NCBI RefSeq assembly: GCF_963664415.1
Contig: NZ_OY761444.1
Location: 1-64,000 of the forward strand
Origin: an uncultured Desulfobacter sp.
GTDB taxonomy: Bacteria; Desulfobacterota; Desulfobacteria; Desulfobacterales; Desulfobacteraceae
Reading direction: 5' to 3'
Length of the DNA: 64,000 nucleotides
Part shown: in pieces, positions 43,932 through 53,167 of the stretch
Layout: every line of letters starts with the position of its first letter
Numbering within the stretch: the stretch's first letter is position 1
The notes under the pieces: model-generated
What the model was told of the DNA's origin: nothing
What the model saw: only the letters and a program-made list of their open reading frames with translations
Databases searched by the model: none
Program-made: the position numbers and the translations under genes

Positions 43932-44594
43932 CTACTTTTTTGGCGGTTTTGCCGGCTTCACACCTTTTTGGGGACAGTATTTTTCAAGCACACACCGGTA
44001 ACAATGGGGGCCGACCGGACGACAGGTACCCTGACCAAAGGTGACTAAAATGCGATTGACCTCTTTCCAGAATTTTTTTGGCAACTTTTTTCTTAACGCC
44101 TTTTCCGTATCAAGAGGGGTTTTAGTTTTCACATACCCCCAGATATTCATGATCCGGTGTACATGGGTGTCCACACAGATGGCATCCTTGTCAAAAGCCA
44201 CCGCTCTGACCAGATTGGCGGTTTTACGCCCCACTCCCGGCAGTGTCACCAGATCTTCAATCTCATCGGGCACTTGTCCTTGAAAGGTGTCCAGTGCCTG
44301 GGGCAGTTTTGAGAGATATTGTGCTTTGGATTTATAAAACCCCACGGGAAAAATCAATTCCTGAATACGAGAAACGGAAAGCGCCCGTAAGGCTTCAAGA
44401 TCTGGGGCCTGTTCCAGCAGGCGCTGTGCGGCGACCGCAGTCACCTCATCTTTAGTTCTTGCAGACAGGATAGTGGCCACAAGCACTTTAAATGCTGACC
44501 GGCTCTGAACAGCAATCAGATCCACCACCGGCACCTGGTAGCTCTCAACCTCCCGCTTCAGCGTCCCAAGAAAGAATGCAATATCAATGGCCAT
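43932..44594 (-). CDS. nth: Endonuclease III (DNA glycosylase/AP lyase)
   Basis: A base-excision repair enzyme that removes oxidised pyrimidines and cuts the AP site. HhH-GPD motif LVTLPGVGRKTANLV (catalytic Lys) and Asp in AICVDTHVHRI are present. The C-terminal [4Fe-4S] loop is CRPVGPHCYRCVLEKYC, spacing C-x6-C-x2-C-x5-C as in the family. ATG at 44594 was chosen; an upstream TTG (44621) would overlap the DUF554 gene, and the family sequence begins after MAID. About 220 residues. It is the last gene of the long purQ/purSL-linked series. Confidence 0.95.
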   Translation of the reverse strand: MAIDIAFFLGTLKREVESYQVPVVDLIAVQSRSAFKVLVATILSARTKDEVTAVAAQRLLEQAPDLEALRALSVSRIQELIFPVGFYKSKAQYLSKLPQALDTFQGQVPDEIEDLVTLPGVGRKTANLVRAVAFDKDAICVDTHVHRIMNIWGYVKTKTPLDTEKALRKKLPKKFWKEVNRILVTFGQGTCRPVGPHCYRCVLEKYCPQKGVKPAKPPKK

Positions 44595-44598
44595 GTCG

Positions 44599-45294
44599 TT
44601 ACTTGAATAGGGTGGTGGCAAAATAATAGATCAACGGTAAAAATATGGCCGGCAGCATATTGCCCACGGCAATCTTTTTTTCCCGGAGCATATTTAAACC
44701 AATAGCGGCAATGAGCAGGCCCCCTGCCCCGGACATCTGGCTGACCACAGCAGGAATCAGGTAGGGTTTTATAAATCCCGCAGCAAGGGTTATGGCACCC
44801 TGGTAAACCAGAACAGCCCCGGCGGAAAGCCCCACCCCGATACCCAAAGATGCGGTCAGGATAATGGATGTTACACCGTCTAAAAAGGATTTGGCAAACA
44901 AGGTATCATGGTTACCGGTGAGCCCGCTTTCAAGGGAACCCACAATAGCCATGGAGCCTACGCAGAATAATAGGGACGCCGTAACAAAGGCCGTTGACAT
45001 GGAAGGGGTTGAGGCGTTGGGATTGGAAAATTTTTTTTCCAGAAAATCCCCAAGTTTTTTCAAATGCGCTTCGATAGCCAAAAATTCACCAATAATGGCA
45101 CCCACGGCAAGACTGATAATGATCACCAGAATATCCGGGCATCCCAAAGCACTTTTCAGCCCAATAAGAATGACGGACAGGCCAATAGCCTGGAGAACGG
45201 TGATGTTGTATTTCTCCGGAATGCCGTTTCTAAACAGCATGCCGATGGTTGTCCCCGCCAAAATCGCAAGGATATTTACAATGGTTCCCAGCAT
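44599..45294 (-). CDS. DUF554-family membrane protein
   Basis: A 231-residue protein with six or seven hydrophobic helices (GTIVNILAILAGTTIGML, ILTASLGIGVGLSAGAVLVYQG, MSGAGGLLIAAIGLNML). It matches DUF554 (YdfK-like), a transporter-like inner-membrane family whose substrate is unknown. It lies 10 bp after purQ and 4 bp before the nth start, in the same direction. Confidence 0.9.
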   Translation of the reverse strand: MLGTIVNILAILAGTTIGMLFRNGIPEKYNITVLQAIGLSVILIGLKSALGCPDILVIIISLAVGAIIGEFLAIEAHLKKLGDFLEKKFSNPNASTPSMSTAFVTASLLFCVGSMAIVGSLESGLTGNHDTLFAKSFLDGVTSIILTASLGIGVGLSAGAVLVYQGAITLAAGFIKPYLIPAVVSQMSGAGGLLIAAIGLNMLREKKIAVGNMLPAIFLPLIYYFATTLFK

Positions 45295-45304
45295 GGTCAG
45301 GATA

Positions 45305-46132
45305 TTAAAGGCTTTGAATATATTTTACACCGTTTTCAAACAACCTGATCCCTGTGGTAATGGTCTCTTCCAAGGTTTTTCCCTGGCGGACCGCCGCAGC
45401 TTTCTGCCTGGGCCAGTCCGGATGATTGCCAAAATGGTTGTATCCTTCAGGATGGGGCATCAAGCCGAATATTCGGCCTGTGGGATCACAAATTCCGGCA
45501 ATATCATCCACGGCCCCATTTGGATTGGCCGGGAAAGCACCCTTTGCAGGCGCGCCGTTTTCATCAGCATACCGGAACACCACCTGGCGGTTGGCAACAA
45601 GGCGTTCAATTACGTCAGGATCGGCAACCACTTTTCCTTCACCATGGCGTACCGGATAGTCAGATACACCCAACCCCTTTGTAAACACACAGGGACTGTC
45701 TGCATCAGGCACAAGCCGGACCCACTGGTCTCTGAAATTACCGCAGTCATTATAAGTAATGGCAACGGATCTGCGGGTATAATCCTGGTCCAGTCCTGGT
45801 AAAAGTCCCAGGTTCACAAGGGCTTGAAAGCCATTGCAGATACCGATAACCAATTTGCCGGCAGCCACAAAATCCAGTAAATCTTTGCCGATATTATTTT
45901 TCAGCTTCAGGGCCTGGATCACCCCGGCCCCATGGTCGTCTCCCCAGGAAAAACCGCCGCCGAATGCAAGAATCTGAAAATCAGCCAACTGTACGTCGCC
46001 GCGAATCAGGGCGTTGATATGCACCCTGTGGGCATCGGCACCGGCCTTTTCAAAGGCAAAGGCTGTTTCATTATCACAGTTCAGGCCAAATCCCGTCAGT
46101 ATCAGCGCGTTTACCGCGCTTGCGCCGCTCAT
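45305..46132 (-). CDS. purQ: Phosphoribosylformylglycinamidine synthase, glutaminase subunit
   Basis: The class I glutaminase that feeds ammonia to PurL in the fourth step of purine synthesis. It has the nucleophile cysteine in LVIGICNGFQALVNLG, the oxyanion FGGGFSWGDDHGAG, and the His-Glu pair in LMPHPEGYNHF. 275 residues, somewhat longer than small PurQ (about 225) and shaped like the glutaminase end of large FGAM synthases. The start overlaps the purSL stop by four bases. Encoded apart from, but co-translated with, the synthase subunit. Confidence 0.95.
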   Translation of the reverse strand: MSGASAVNALILTGFGLNCDNETAFAFEKAGADAHRVHINALIRGDVQLADFQILAFGGGFSWGDDHGAGVIQALKLKNNIGKDLLDFVAAGKLVIGICNGFQALVNLGLLPGLDQDYTRRSVAITYNDCGNFRDQWVRLVPDADSPCVFTKGLGVSDYPVRHGEGKVVADPDVIERLVANRQVVFRYADENGAPAKGAFPANPNGAVDDIAGICDPTGRIFGLMPHPEGYNHFGNHPDWPRQKAAAVRQGKTLEETITTGIRLFENGVKYIQSL

Positions 46133-49131
46133 ATTTTATCTCCAAAGGTCTTGTTAAATGCTGAATCAAGGGTTGCAATACTCATATCTGCCAACAGGTT
46201 ACCGTCCAATGCTATTTTAAGATGATCATGGCTGTCGGTTACCATTCCCAGACACGCACAGGGCAGTCCCTTGCATAGCTTTTCAAAGGTTTGTTTTTTA
46301 TCCTGGCCTACGGTAACGATAAACCGCCCTGCAGATTCTGAAAACAGCGCTTTGTCACTGAAAAGCGGCAAATTGTCGGTCAACGGCAATCCTGCCAGAT
46401 CAATCTCAAGGCCAAGTCCGCCGGCCATTGCCACAAGGCTAAGATGAACACCTAAGCCGCCGCGCCCCACTGCGTGACAGGAGGACACCAATTCAGTGTC
46501 AATGGCTTTTTCCAGCGCCTTGTACAAAATTTTAAGTTTTGAAAAATTCACACAAGGCACATTGAGGCCTGTTTTATCATACATTTCATAATATTCCGAA
46601 GCACCCAGTTCATCTCCTGTGCTGCCCAGAACATACAAAGCATCACCTGGGGTTTTAGGTTCCAGGGTTACACAACGGCTGACATCGGGAACCAGCGAGA
46701 CCGCTGAAAACTGAACGGTTTCAAGGGCAGACACTTTAATTCGCTCACCAAACGCGCCTTCCAGATGGCCGTCAACATACATGGAGTCCTTACCGGAAAG
46801 CAATGGAATCCCATAGGCCATGCAGGCATCTTTCAAGGCCCGGCAGGCCCGAACAAGCTGGGCGGCTTTAAATTTCCCATCGGGATTAGACGTACTGTCA
46901 TACCCGATATCCGGCCAGCAAAAATTATCTACGCCGCCGATGTGATCCAAAGAGCCGCCCACAGCAATAAGGCGGCGTACGGCCTCATCAATAGTGCAGG
47001 CCATCATATGATACGCATCAATTTTTGAGTACCAGGGCAGGATGCTTTGGGAAAAAGCAAGCCCGCGTTCGCTGGTAATCACAGGCCGGGTCACAGACGC
47101 ATCTGTGGGGATGTTTCGGTTGATGCCCACCAGGGGCTTGATCACCGAACCGCCCTGGACCTCATGGTCGTACTGGCGGATGATCCACTCTTTACTACAG
47201 ACATTGGGCCTGGCCAGCATCTGTTCAATCAGGCCGTTAAAATTTGTCGGTGTGGAAATCACAGGTTCCGTCAATCCCCGGGCCGCAGGTGGTGTCCAGA
47301 CCGCGTCAAACTCCCAAGCCGGAAACCCTTTATCAAGAAGATCCATATCCACATACGCACAGGTCTTGTCCTGGTACTTGATGTGCAGTTTGCCAGAATC
47401 GGTGTATTTACCGATAACCGTGGACTCCACCTCATGCAGATCAGACAACGCCATAAACCGCTCAAGATTTTCGGGCTTAATGGCAATGGTCATACGCTCC
47501 TGGGATTCGGAAATCCAAATCTCCCACATATCCAGCCCCTCGTATTTCAAGGGGACTTTGTCAAGCCACACTTCACACCCGTTAGAGAGCATGGCCGATT
47601 CGCCTACGGACGAAGACAATCCGCCGCCGCCATTGTCCGTAATAAAAGTAATCAAGCCTTCATCCCGGCAGATCAGTAAAAAATCGTGCATTTTTTTCTG
47701 GGTATAGGGATCGCCAATCTGAACATGTCCTGCCGGAGTATTCTCGGAAAAGCTCTTGGAAGAAGCGGTTACCCCATGGATACCGTCTTTGCCGACACGA
47801 CCGCCGCTCATGATGATCAACTCTCCCGGGGCGGTGGTCTTCTCATGGCTTGGCTTGCCATTCACGGTTTTGGGCATAATGCCCAAAGCGGTTACAAAAA
47901 CCAGGGCTTTGCCCATGTACCCCGGATCAAACAGGGTTTGGCCAAAGGTCGTGGGAACCCCGCTTTTATTTCCACCGTCCTTGACACCCTCAATCACCCC
48001 GTCAAGTAAACGCCGGGGGTGTAAAGGCGGCTTTAGCGGACCGCTATAATTGATATCCCCCACACAGAATCCGAAACTGCCCATGAACAGTTTAGAACCT
48101 AAGCCTGTACCCATTGGATCGCGATAAACGCCCACAATGCCGGTTATGGCACCACCGTAGGCCTCCATGTTGGAAGGGGAATTATGGGTTTCGCCGGTGA
48201 TGACGTAGTTATTTTCATCATCAAAAGACCCCACGCCAGCGTTGTCCCATAACACGGAAACCACCCACTCTTTATTCTCTTTCAGGGCCAAAGTCGGTGC
48301 TTTGATATAGGTTTTGAACAGCGAATTTTCCACCGAGGTTTCACCGGTTTGTGTATCCGTATACCTAAAAATGCCGTTAAAGGTATTGTGGCAGCAATGG
48401 TCGGATCTGGACTGGGAAATATATTCAAGCTCCACATCCGTAGGTTTTGACAATCCCATCTTTGCCCGGTCGCCCAGCACTTTTTCATCCAGAAAATACC
48501 CCCGGATCACAGGAATATCCCTTGGATTTAACGACAGGCTGCGCTCATGGGAAATCTGGGCAAGAATCTCATCGCTGTCAATATCCATGGTGTCAAAACC
48601 CGGGGTGTGATTTAAAATAACCTTGGCAGGTTTTACATTTGCCCCGATCTTGGTATCCCACTCATCTTTGCTGAATACCTTGTATTGCTGGATAATACCG
48701 TTTGATAGAATCTGGCCCGCAATTATCTCAGCATCCGCCCGGGTCAGATCTGCCCCGGTCAGGCAGTATCGCTTTGATGTATAGATATTTTCATGGGCCG
48801 CGAATTCTTTTTTAAGAAGATCACTTACCGCTTCCACAGCCGTAGCCCCGGCATTATCCCGGACTCCGGGACGAAAGCCGACCCAGATACAAAAATGAAA
48901 ATCAATATCTAAAGGAGATAGACTGGACTCCTGTATGACCGGATTGGTCAATACCTCCCGGCGTATGGTCTCCAGGTCGTCCGCCCCCAAATCAGACTCC
49001 ACGGTCACGATATTGATGCATCGGGCATCATCTATTTTTATGCCGAAATACCTATTGGCTTTTTTCACCAGGGACTGGCCTTCGGCATCCCTTAAATCCT
49101 GTTTTAACGTGATTTCGATGTTGGAAATCAT
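46129..49131 (-). CDS. purL: Phosphoribosylformylglycinamidine synthase with PurS-like N-terminal region
   Basis: The ATP-dependent synthetase that converts FGAR to FGAM. About 1,000 residues. Residues about 1-80 and 85-175 look like two PurS units in tandem (SNIEITLKQDLRDAEGQSLV, then FHFCIWVGFRPGVRDNAGAT), standing in for the separate PurS dimer. The synthase core follows with SRSDHCCHNTFNG, NNYVITGETHNSPS, MGTGLGSKLFMGSFGFCVGD, DGIHGVTASS, FITDNGGGGLSSSVGESAML and HAVGRGGLGVHLSL. The glutaminase domain is not fused but lies next door as purQ, so this is an intermediate between small PurL/S/Q and the large single-chain enzyme. Its start overlaps the rseP stop by four bases. Confidence 0.95.
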   Translation of the reverse strand: MISNIEITLKQDLRDAEGQSLVKKANRYFGIKIDDARCINIVTVESDLGADDLETIRREVLTNPVIQESSLSPLDIDFHFCIWVGFRPGVRDNAGATAVEAVSDLLKKEFAAHENIYTSKRYCLTGADLTRADAEIIAGQILSNGIIQQYKVFSKDEWDTKIGANVKPAKVILNHTPGFDTMDIDSDEILAQISHERSLSLNPRDIPVIRGYFLDEKVLGDRAKMGLSKPTDVELEYISQSRSDHCCHNTFNGIFRYTDTQTGETSVENSLFKTYIKAPTLALKENKEWVVSVLWDNAGVGSFDDENNYVITGETHNSPSNMEAYGGAITGIVGVYRDPMGTGLGSKLFMGSFGFCVGDINYSGPLKPPLHPRRLLDGVIEGVKDGGNKSGVPTTFGQTLFDPGYMGKALVFVTALGIMPKTVNGKPSHEKTTAPGELIIMSGGRVGKDGIHGVTASSKSFSENTPAGHVQIGDPYTQKKMHDFLLICRDEGLITFITDNGGGGLSSSVGESAMLSNGCEVWLDKVPLKYEGLDMWEIWISESQERMTIAIKPENLERFMALSDLHEVESTVIGKYTDSGKLHIKYQDKTCAYVDMDLLDKGFPAWEFDAVWTPPAARGLTEPVISTPTNFNGLIEQMLARPNVCSKEWIIRQYDHEVQGGSVIKPLVGINRNIPTDASVTRPVITSERGLAFSQSILPWYSKIDAYHMMACTIDEAVRRLIAVGGSLDHIGGVDNFCWPDIGYDSTSNPDGKFKAAQLVRACRALKDACMAYGIPLLSGKDSMYVDGHLEGAFGERIKVSALETVQFSAVSLVPDVSRCVTLEPKTPGDALYVLGSTGDELGASEYYEMYDKTGLNVPCVNFSKLKILYKALEKAIDTELVSSCHAVGRGGLGVHLSLVAMAGGLGLEIDLAGLPLTDNLPLFSDKALFSESAGRFIVTVGQDKKQTFEKLCKGLPCACLGMVTDSHDHLKIALDGNLLADMSIATLDSAFNKTFGDKI

Positions 49132-50210
49132 TGTAATCCACCGTTGAATAATTTGACTATGTCGTTATAAAAGACAAAGATCATTAAAGTCATCAGCACA
49201 GCTGCCCCGAATTGAACCATTTTCTCACGCACCCGGGTACTGACAGGGCTGCCTTTAACCGCCTCAATACTTAAAAACAAAAGATGCCCCCCATCTAAAA
49301 CCGGAATGGGAAACAAATTGATAATGCCAAGATTTACAGAGATGAGCGCGATAAACCATACAAAATTTTCAAAGCCCGCCTTAGCCTGGTCACCGGCCAT
49401 CTTGGCAATCATAATAGGTCCGCCTAAATTGTCGGCAGACACGGCCCCGGTGAACATTTTCACCACTGACAGAATCGTTAATTTCACCATCCCGTAAGTA
49501 TCGGATACAGCTCTAATCGCTGCTTGAACTGGGTTTAAAGGGTGATGAAAAGTTTCTCCTGTGCCGATAATACCAATCACAAACCTGCTCACGGTTTCCC
49601 CAAACAAATTTTTCTGTTCATGGGTTCGGGGCGTAATCGTAAAAGTATGGACCTCCCCTTCACGCTCCACGAGAAAGGCCAAAGGTTCTCCCTCACTTTT
49701 GGAAACAATCCTGGAAATATCCTCAAAAGACTGAATTGGAATGCTGTTTATTTCCTTGATCACATCACCCTGTTTAATACCAGCTGACATGGCCGCAGAC
49801 TTATCGACCACCTGACCGACCTGGGGAAGTCCCATATAAACGCCGATGGTTTGATATAAAAGGTAAAAAATGACGATGGCCAGAAAAAAATTAAATGCCG
49901 GACCGGCTGCGGCAATCAGCGCCCTTTGTCCTACAGTTTTATGGGTAAAGGAGAGATGACGATCTTCTTCCGCCAAGCTCTGGGCAGCACCGGGTTCCTC
50001 CCCGGTCATTTTCACGTATCCGCCCAAAGGAATGGCTGAGATACAATATTCGGTCATCCCCCGTTTAATTCTTAGTATCTTTGGCCCGAACCCAAGGGAA
50101 AAAACCTCAACCCCCACACCGCACGCCCGGGCAACAAGGAAATGACCCAATTCATGGACAAAAACCAATACGCCGATAACAATGATAAATGCAAAAAAAG
50201 AGTATCCCAT
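49128..50210 (-). CDS. rseP: RseP/RasP site-2 metalloprotease
   Basis: An intramembrane zinc protease that cuts anti-sigma factors and signal-peptide remnants in the inner membrane. Zinc motif HELGH in VLVFVHELGHFLVARACGVG, third ligand in the LDG motif NLFPIPVLDGGHLL, four transmembrane segments. One PDZ domain (about 110-195: GLPQVGQVVDKSAAMSAGIKQGDVIKEINS) instead of the two of E. coli RseP. 360 residues, normal for single-PDZ versions. Preceded by copy 3 of the intergenic repeat, 14 bp from its ATG. Confidence 0.95.
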   Translation of the reverse strand: MGYSFFAFIIVIGVLVFVHELGHFLVARACGVGVEVFSLGFGPKILRIKRGMTEYCISAIPLGGYVKMTGEEPGAAQSLAEEDRHLSFTHKTVGQRALIAAAGPAFNFFLAIVIFYLLYQTIGVYMGLPQVGQVVDKSAAMSAGIKQGDVIKEINSIPIQSFEDISRIVSKSEGEPLAFLVEREGEVHTFTITPRTHEQKNLFGETVSRFVIGIIGTGETFHHPLNPVQAAIRAVSDTYGMVKLTILSVVKMFTGAVSADNLGGPIMIAKMAGDQAKAGFENFVWFIALISVNLGIINLFPIPVLDGGHLLFLSIEAVKGSPVSTRVREKMVQFGAAVLMTLMIFVFYNDIVKLFNGGLQ

Positions 50211-50223
50211 ATCGATTTTCCTA

Positions 50224-50322
50224 TAACGGTCATGGGTTAATCTGACATATCAATTGCCAGACATAGCCCACAACAAAGTTTGAAAGCCCTGAGTAAATAA
50301 TTCAGACTTTCTTATAAATTTG
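50224..50322 (-). repeat. Intergenic repeat family, copy 3
   Basis: A 99-bp element starting taacggtcatgggttaatc and ending agactttcttataaatttg, with ctgacatatca and a ctga...tcag hairpin. It separates dxr from rseP within the operon. Confidence 0.65.
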
Positions 50323-50415
50323 TTACTTAGTGTCTGCCCTCAAAACCTTTGTATTTGACCGCAAAGTTGTTCAAATGCATAATTTCTCGCAACGCAGCAA
50401 ATAGGGTGGTTTCGT

Positions 50416-51579
50416 TCAGACACGAAGACGTTGAACCAGAGATTGTGTTTTTTCCCTGGCCCAGAGATCAGCCTCAATAATACCTGAAAGCTCAGGATTG
50501 TCAATGCAGGTATGGGCATCCATGACCTCACGAATCAGGGTAAAAATATCCGGAAAGCCGATATGTTCTTTAAGGAAAGCGTCAACAACAATTTCATTGG
50601 CTGCATTCATAACAGCAGGCAGGGTTCCGCCCCTGCGACAAGCTTCACAGGCAAACCCCAGGGATGGAAAGCGTTTTGTATCAGGGTCATCAAAGGTCAA
50701 TCCGGACATGCCGGCAAAATCAGGAAAATTTAAATCAAGATTCACACGTTCCGGATAGGAGAAGGCGTAGGCAATTGCATGCATCATGTCGGGTTTTCCC
50801 AGTTGTGCCATAATACCGCCGTCTTTGAACCCCACCATTGAATGAACAATACTCTGGGGATGAATGATCACCTGAATCTGGTCAACACTGACATCAAAAA
50901 GCCGAACCGCTTCAATAACCTCAAGGGCTTTGTTCATGAGGGTGGCCGAATCTATGGAGATTTTAGCGCCCATATCCCATGTGGGATGGTCCAGAGCCTG
51001 GGCAGGGGTAATCTGCCTGAATTGATCATAAGCCAGATCCCTGAAAGGGCCCCCTGATGCCGTAAGAAAAATCTTTTTAAGATCGCGTTTGCGGTTTCCC
51101 TGCAGGCATTGAAAAATGGCGCAGTGCTCGGAATCCACAGGCAGGATATCCACACCTTTTTCACGTGCACGTGCCATAACGATGTCACCTGCCATGACCA
51201 GGGTTTCTTTGTTGGCAAGGGCCAGTTGCTTACCGGCGTCAATGGCGGCAAGCGCCGGGGCGAGACCTGCAGCCCCCACCATAGCGGCAAGCACCATATC
51301 CGAATCTGCCCATTGGGCTGCAGCAATAAACCCTGCTTCACCCCACAAAATCTCAGGACAGAATCGACCTGACAGCATTTTAGACAAGCGATCGGCACTC
51401 TGTTCGTTTAACACAGCGACCATATCTGGCTGAAACTGTGTTATCTGGGCTACAAGAAGATCAATATTTGTGGCGCAAGTCAAACTTTTGATGGAGAACT
51501 TGTCAGGATGCATGCCCACCACTTTAAGGGCTGATGTACCGATGGAACCTGTGGACCCCAGTATGGTCAGCGATTTCAC
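50416..51579 (-). CDS. dxr: 1-deoxy-D-xylulose 5-phosphate reductoisomerase
   Basis: The first committed enzyme of the MEP isoprenoid route: rearranges and reduces DXP to MEP with NADPH. NADPH fold LGSTGSIGTSALKV, NKET in LANKETLVMAG, metal and substrate residues in DSEHCAIFQCL and SGGPFRDL, and the flexible loop HPTWDMGAKISIDSATLMNKALEV. 387 residues. GTG start overlapping the cdsA stop by four bases. It lies in the conserved rpsB-to-rseP gene string and supplies isoprenoid units for the neighbouring UppS. Confidence 0.97.
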   Translation of the reverse strand: MKSLTILGSTGSIGTSALKVVGMHPDKFSIKSLTCATNIDLLVAQITQFQPDMVAVLNEQSADRLSKMLSGRFCPEILWGEAGFIAAAQWADSDMVLAAMVGAAGLAPALAAIDAGKQLALANKETLVMAGDIVMARAREKGVDILPVDSEHCAIFQCLQGNRKRDLKKIFLTASGGPFRDLAYDQFRQITPAQALDHPTWDMGAKISIDSATLMNKALEVIEAVRLFDVSVDQIQVIIHPQSIVHSMVGFKDGGIMAQLGKPDMMHAIAYAFSYPERVNLDLNFPDFAGMSGLTFDDPDTKRFPSLGFACEACRRGGTLPAVMNAANEIVVDAFLKEHIGFPDIFTLIREVMDAHTCIDNPELSGIIEADLWAREKTQSLVQRLRV

Positions 51580-52394
51580 AGGACAAACACCTTAAAAAAA
51601 TAAAAGACCGGGATGGCCAGAAGCACCCCGTCAATACGGTCGAGCATACCGCCGTGACCCGGCAGGATTTTCCCTGAATCTTTAATGTGCCCAACCCGTT
51701 TCATAGCAGACTCGAAAAGATCGCCGATCTGACCTGCCGCGGCAATGCAGATGGCGCAGGGAATACTACGCAATGCAAGGTAGAAATCCTGAAAAAACAT
51801 CAAACTGAACACAAGCCCTGCCGCCAAAGCAATAACCAGCCCCCCCAAGGCCCCTTCAATTGTTTTATTGGGACTGATGTTAGGCGAAAGCTTATGTTTA
51901 CCTTTAAATGTTCCCACATACAGCGCACCTGTATCATTGGCAAAGCAGACAATGAGTAACCAGATCACCCACAAAGCCCCGGCGTTAGCGTCCCGAATAA
52001 ACACCAAAAGCGCCAACGACAATGGAATATAGACAATACCGAGAACCTGGCGAGCCACCAGGTCAAAAATATGTGTCACACTAGAAAAACGCGCCAGCAC
52101 AAACACACAAAGAGCCATCATATCCAGGGCAAGAATAAAAAAAAGGATCGGCCAGGATCCTATACACGCCCCCATGATCAGTGCCGTACAGGCGGAATAG
52201 GAAATAAGGCGAGTGGTTTTGGAGATGGTATCGATGTCGTTGGCACAGATAATATCAAAGTATTCGTGTATCGCTAAAATAGATACCAGGGATACCAGGG
52301 CTGCAAAAACCAGAATAGAGCCTTTAATAATGGCCCAAAGCAAAATGGGAATAAGAATTAATGCCGTAAGCCACCGTTTGAAATGCTGCATCAT
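51576..52394 (-). CDS. cdsA: Phosphatidate cytidylyltransferase
   Basis: An inner-membrane enzyme making CDP-diacylglycerol from CTP and phosphatidic acid, the branch point of phospholipid synthesis. 272 residues with about seven hydrophobic helices. The family signature is complete: ISPNKTIEGALGGLV in the middle and AGQIGDLFESAMKRVGHIKDSGKILPGHGGMLDRIDG near the end. It overlaps uppS and dxr by four bases on either side. Confidence 0.96.
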   Translation of the reverse strand: MMQHFKRWLTALILIPILLWAIIKGSILVFAALVSLVSILAIHEYFDIICANDIDTISKTTRLISYSACTALIMGACIGSWPILFFILALDMMALCVFVLARFSSVTHIFDLVARQVLGIVYIPLSLALLVFIRDANAGALWVIWLLIVCFANDTGALYVGTFKGKHKLSPNISPNKTIEGALGGLVIALAAGLVFSLMFFQDFYLALRSIPCAICIAAAGQIGDLFESAMKRVGHIKDSGKILPGHGGMLDRIDGVLLAIPVFYFFKVFVL

Positions 52395-53167
52395 ACCTTT
52401 CCGAAACGCCGATCCCGCTGCTGGTAATCAATTAAAACCTGATAAAATTCCTGCCTGGTAAAATCCGGCCAGAGCGTTGGTATAAAGGCAAATTCAGAAT
52501 AGGCAGCCTGCCACATAAGAAAGTTGGATAGCCTAAACTCTGCAGAGGTACGGATTATAAGGTCCGGATCCGGCATGCCGGCTGTATAAAGATGTCCTGA
52601 AATTGTTTTATCCGTAATCTCTTCGGGATCAAGACTCCCGGACTTGACTTTGGCGGCAATTTGTTGAACCGCCATGGTAATCTCTTCTCGTGCACCATAG
52701 CTGATGGCCAAATTTAAGATCATGGCCGAATTGTCCGCTGTCGCAGCCATGGCCAAGTCCGCTTGTTCTCGGACATCATCAGGGAGGCGGTATGTTTGAC
52801 CGATAAGATTAAGCCGGATATCTTTTTGTCTCAATTTTTCGGTTTTATTTTTGAGGAACCGTTTAAGCAGATGCATCAGAGCCTTGACCTCTTCCTTGGG
52901 CCTTGCCCAATTTTCCGTGGAGAATGCATACAAGGTAAGTACCTTAATACCTATCTCCCTGGCGGCCATGACGATCTCTTCAACGGTTTGCGCCCCCTGC
53001 TCATGACCTTTAACCCGGTTCATCAGCCTTTTTTTTGCCCAACGGCCATTTCCGTCCATGATGCATGCCACATGGGCAGGTATCGAATTTAAATCCAGTC
53101 CGTCGGGCACTTGAATCGTAGAATCAGACTTCAAGGATCTCTTTTTCCTTGTCGGCAAAAATTTCAT
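52391..53167 (-). CDS. uppS: Undecaprenyl diphosphate synthase (cis-prenyltransferase)
   Basis: It makes the C55 lipid carrier for peptidoglycan and O-antigen. Catalytic Asp in HVACIMDGNGRWAKKR, conserved ALTLYAFSTENWARPKEEV type segment, and ITDKTISGHLYTAGMPDPDLIIRTSAEFRLSNFLMWQAAYSEF at the dimer and substrate site. The longest ATG start gives 258 residues and overlaps frr by 44 bp. A TTG at 53134 with an AGGA-type site just ahead overlaps frr by only 11 bp and may be the real start; either keeps the whole domain. Confidence 0.95.
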   Translation of the reverse strand: MKFLPTRKKRSLKSDSTIQVPDGLDLNSIPAHVACIMDGNGRWAKKRLMNRVKGHEQGAQTVEEIVMAAREIGIKVLTLYAFSTENWARPKEEVKALMHLLKRFLKNKTEKLRQKDIRLNLIGQTYRLPDDVREQADLAMAATADNSAMILNLAISYGAREEITMAVQQIAAKVKSGSLDPEEITDKTISGHLYTAGMPDPDLIIRTSAEFRLSNFLMWQAAYSEFAFIPTLWPDFTRQEFYQVLIDYQQRDRRFGKV

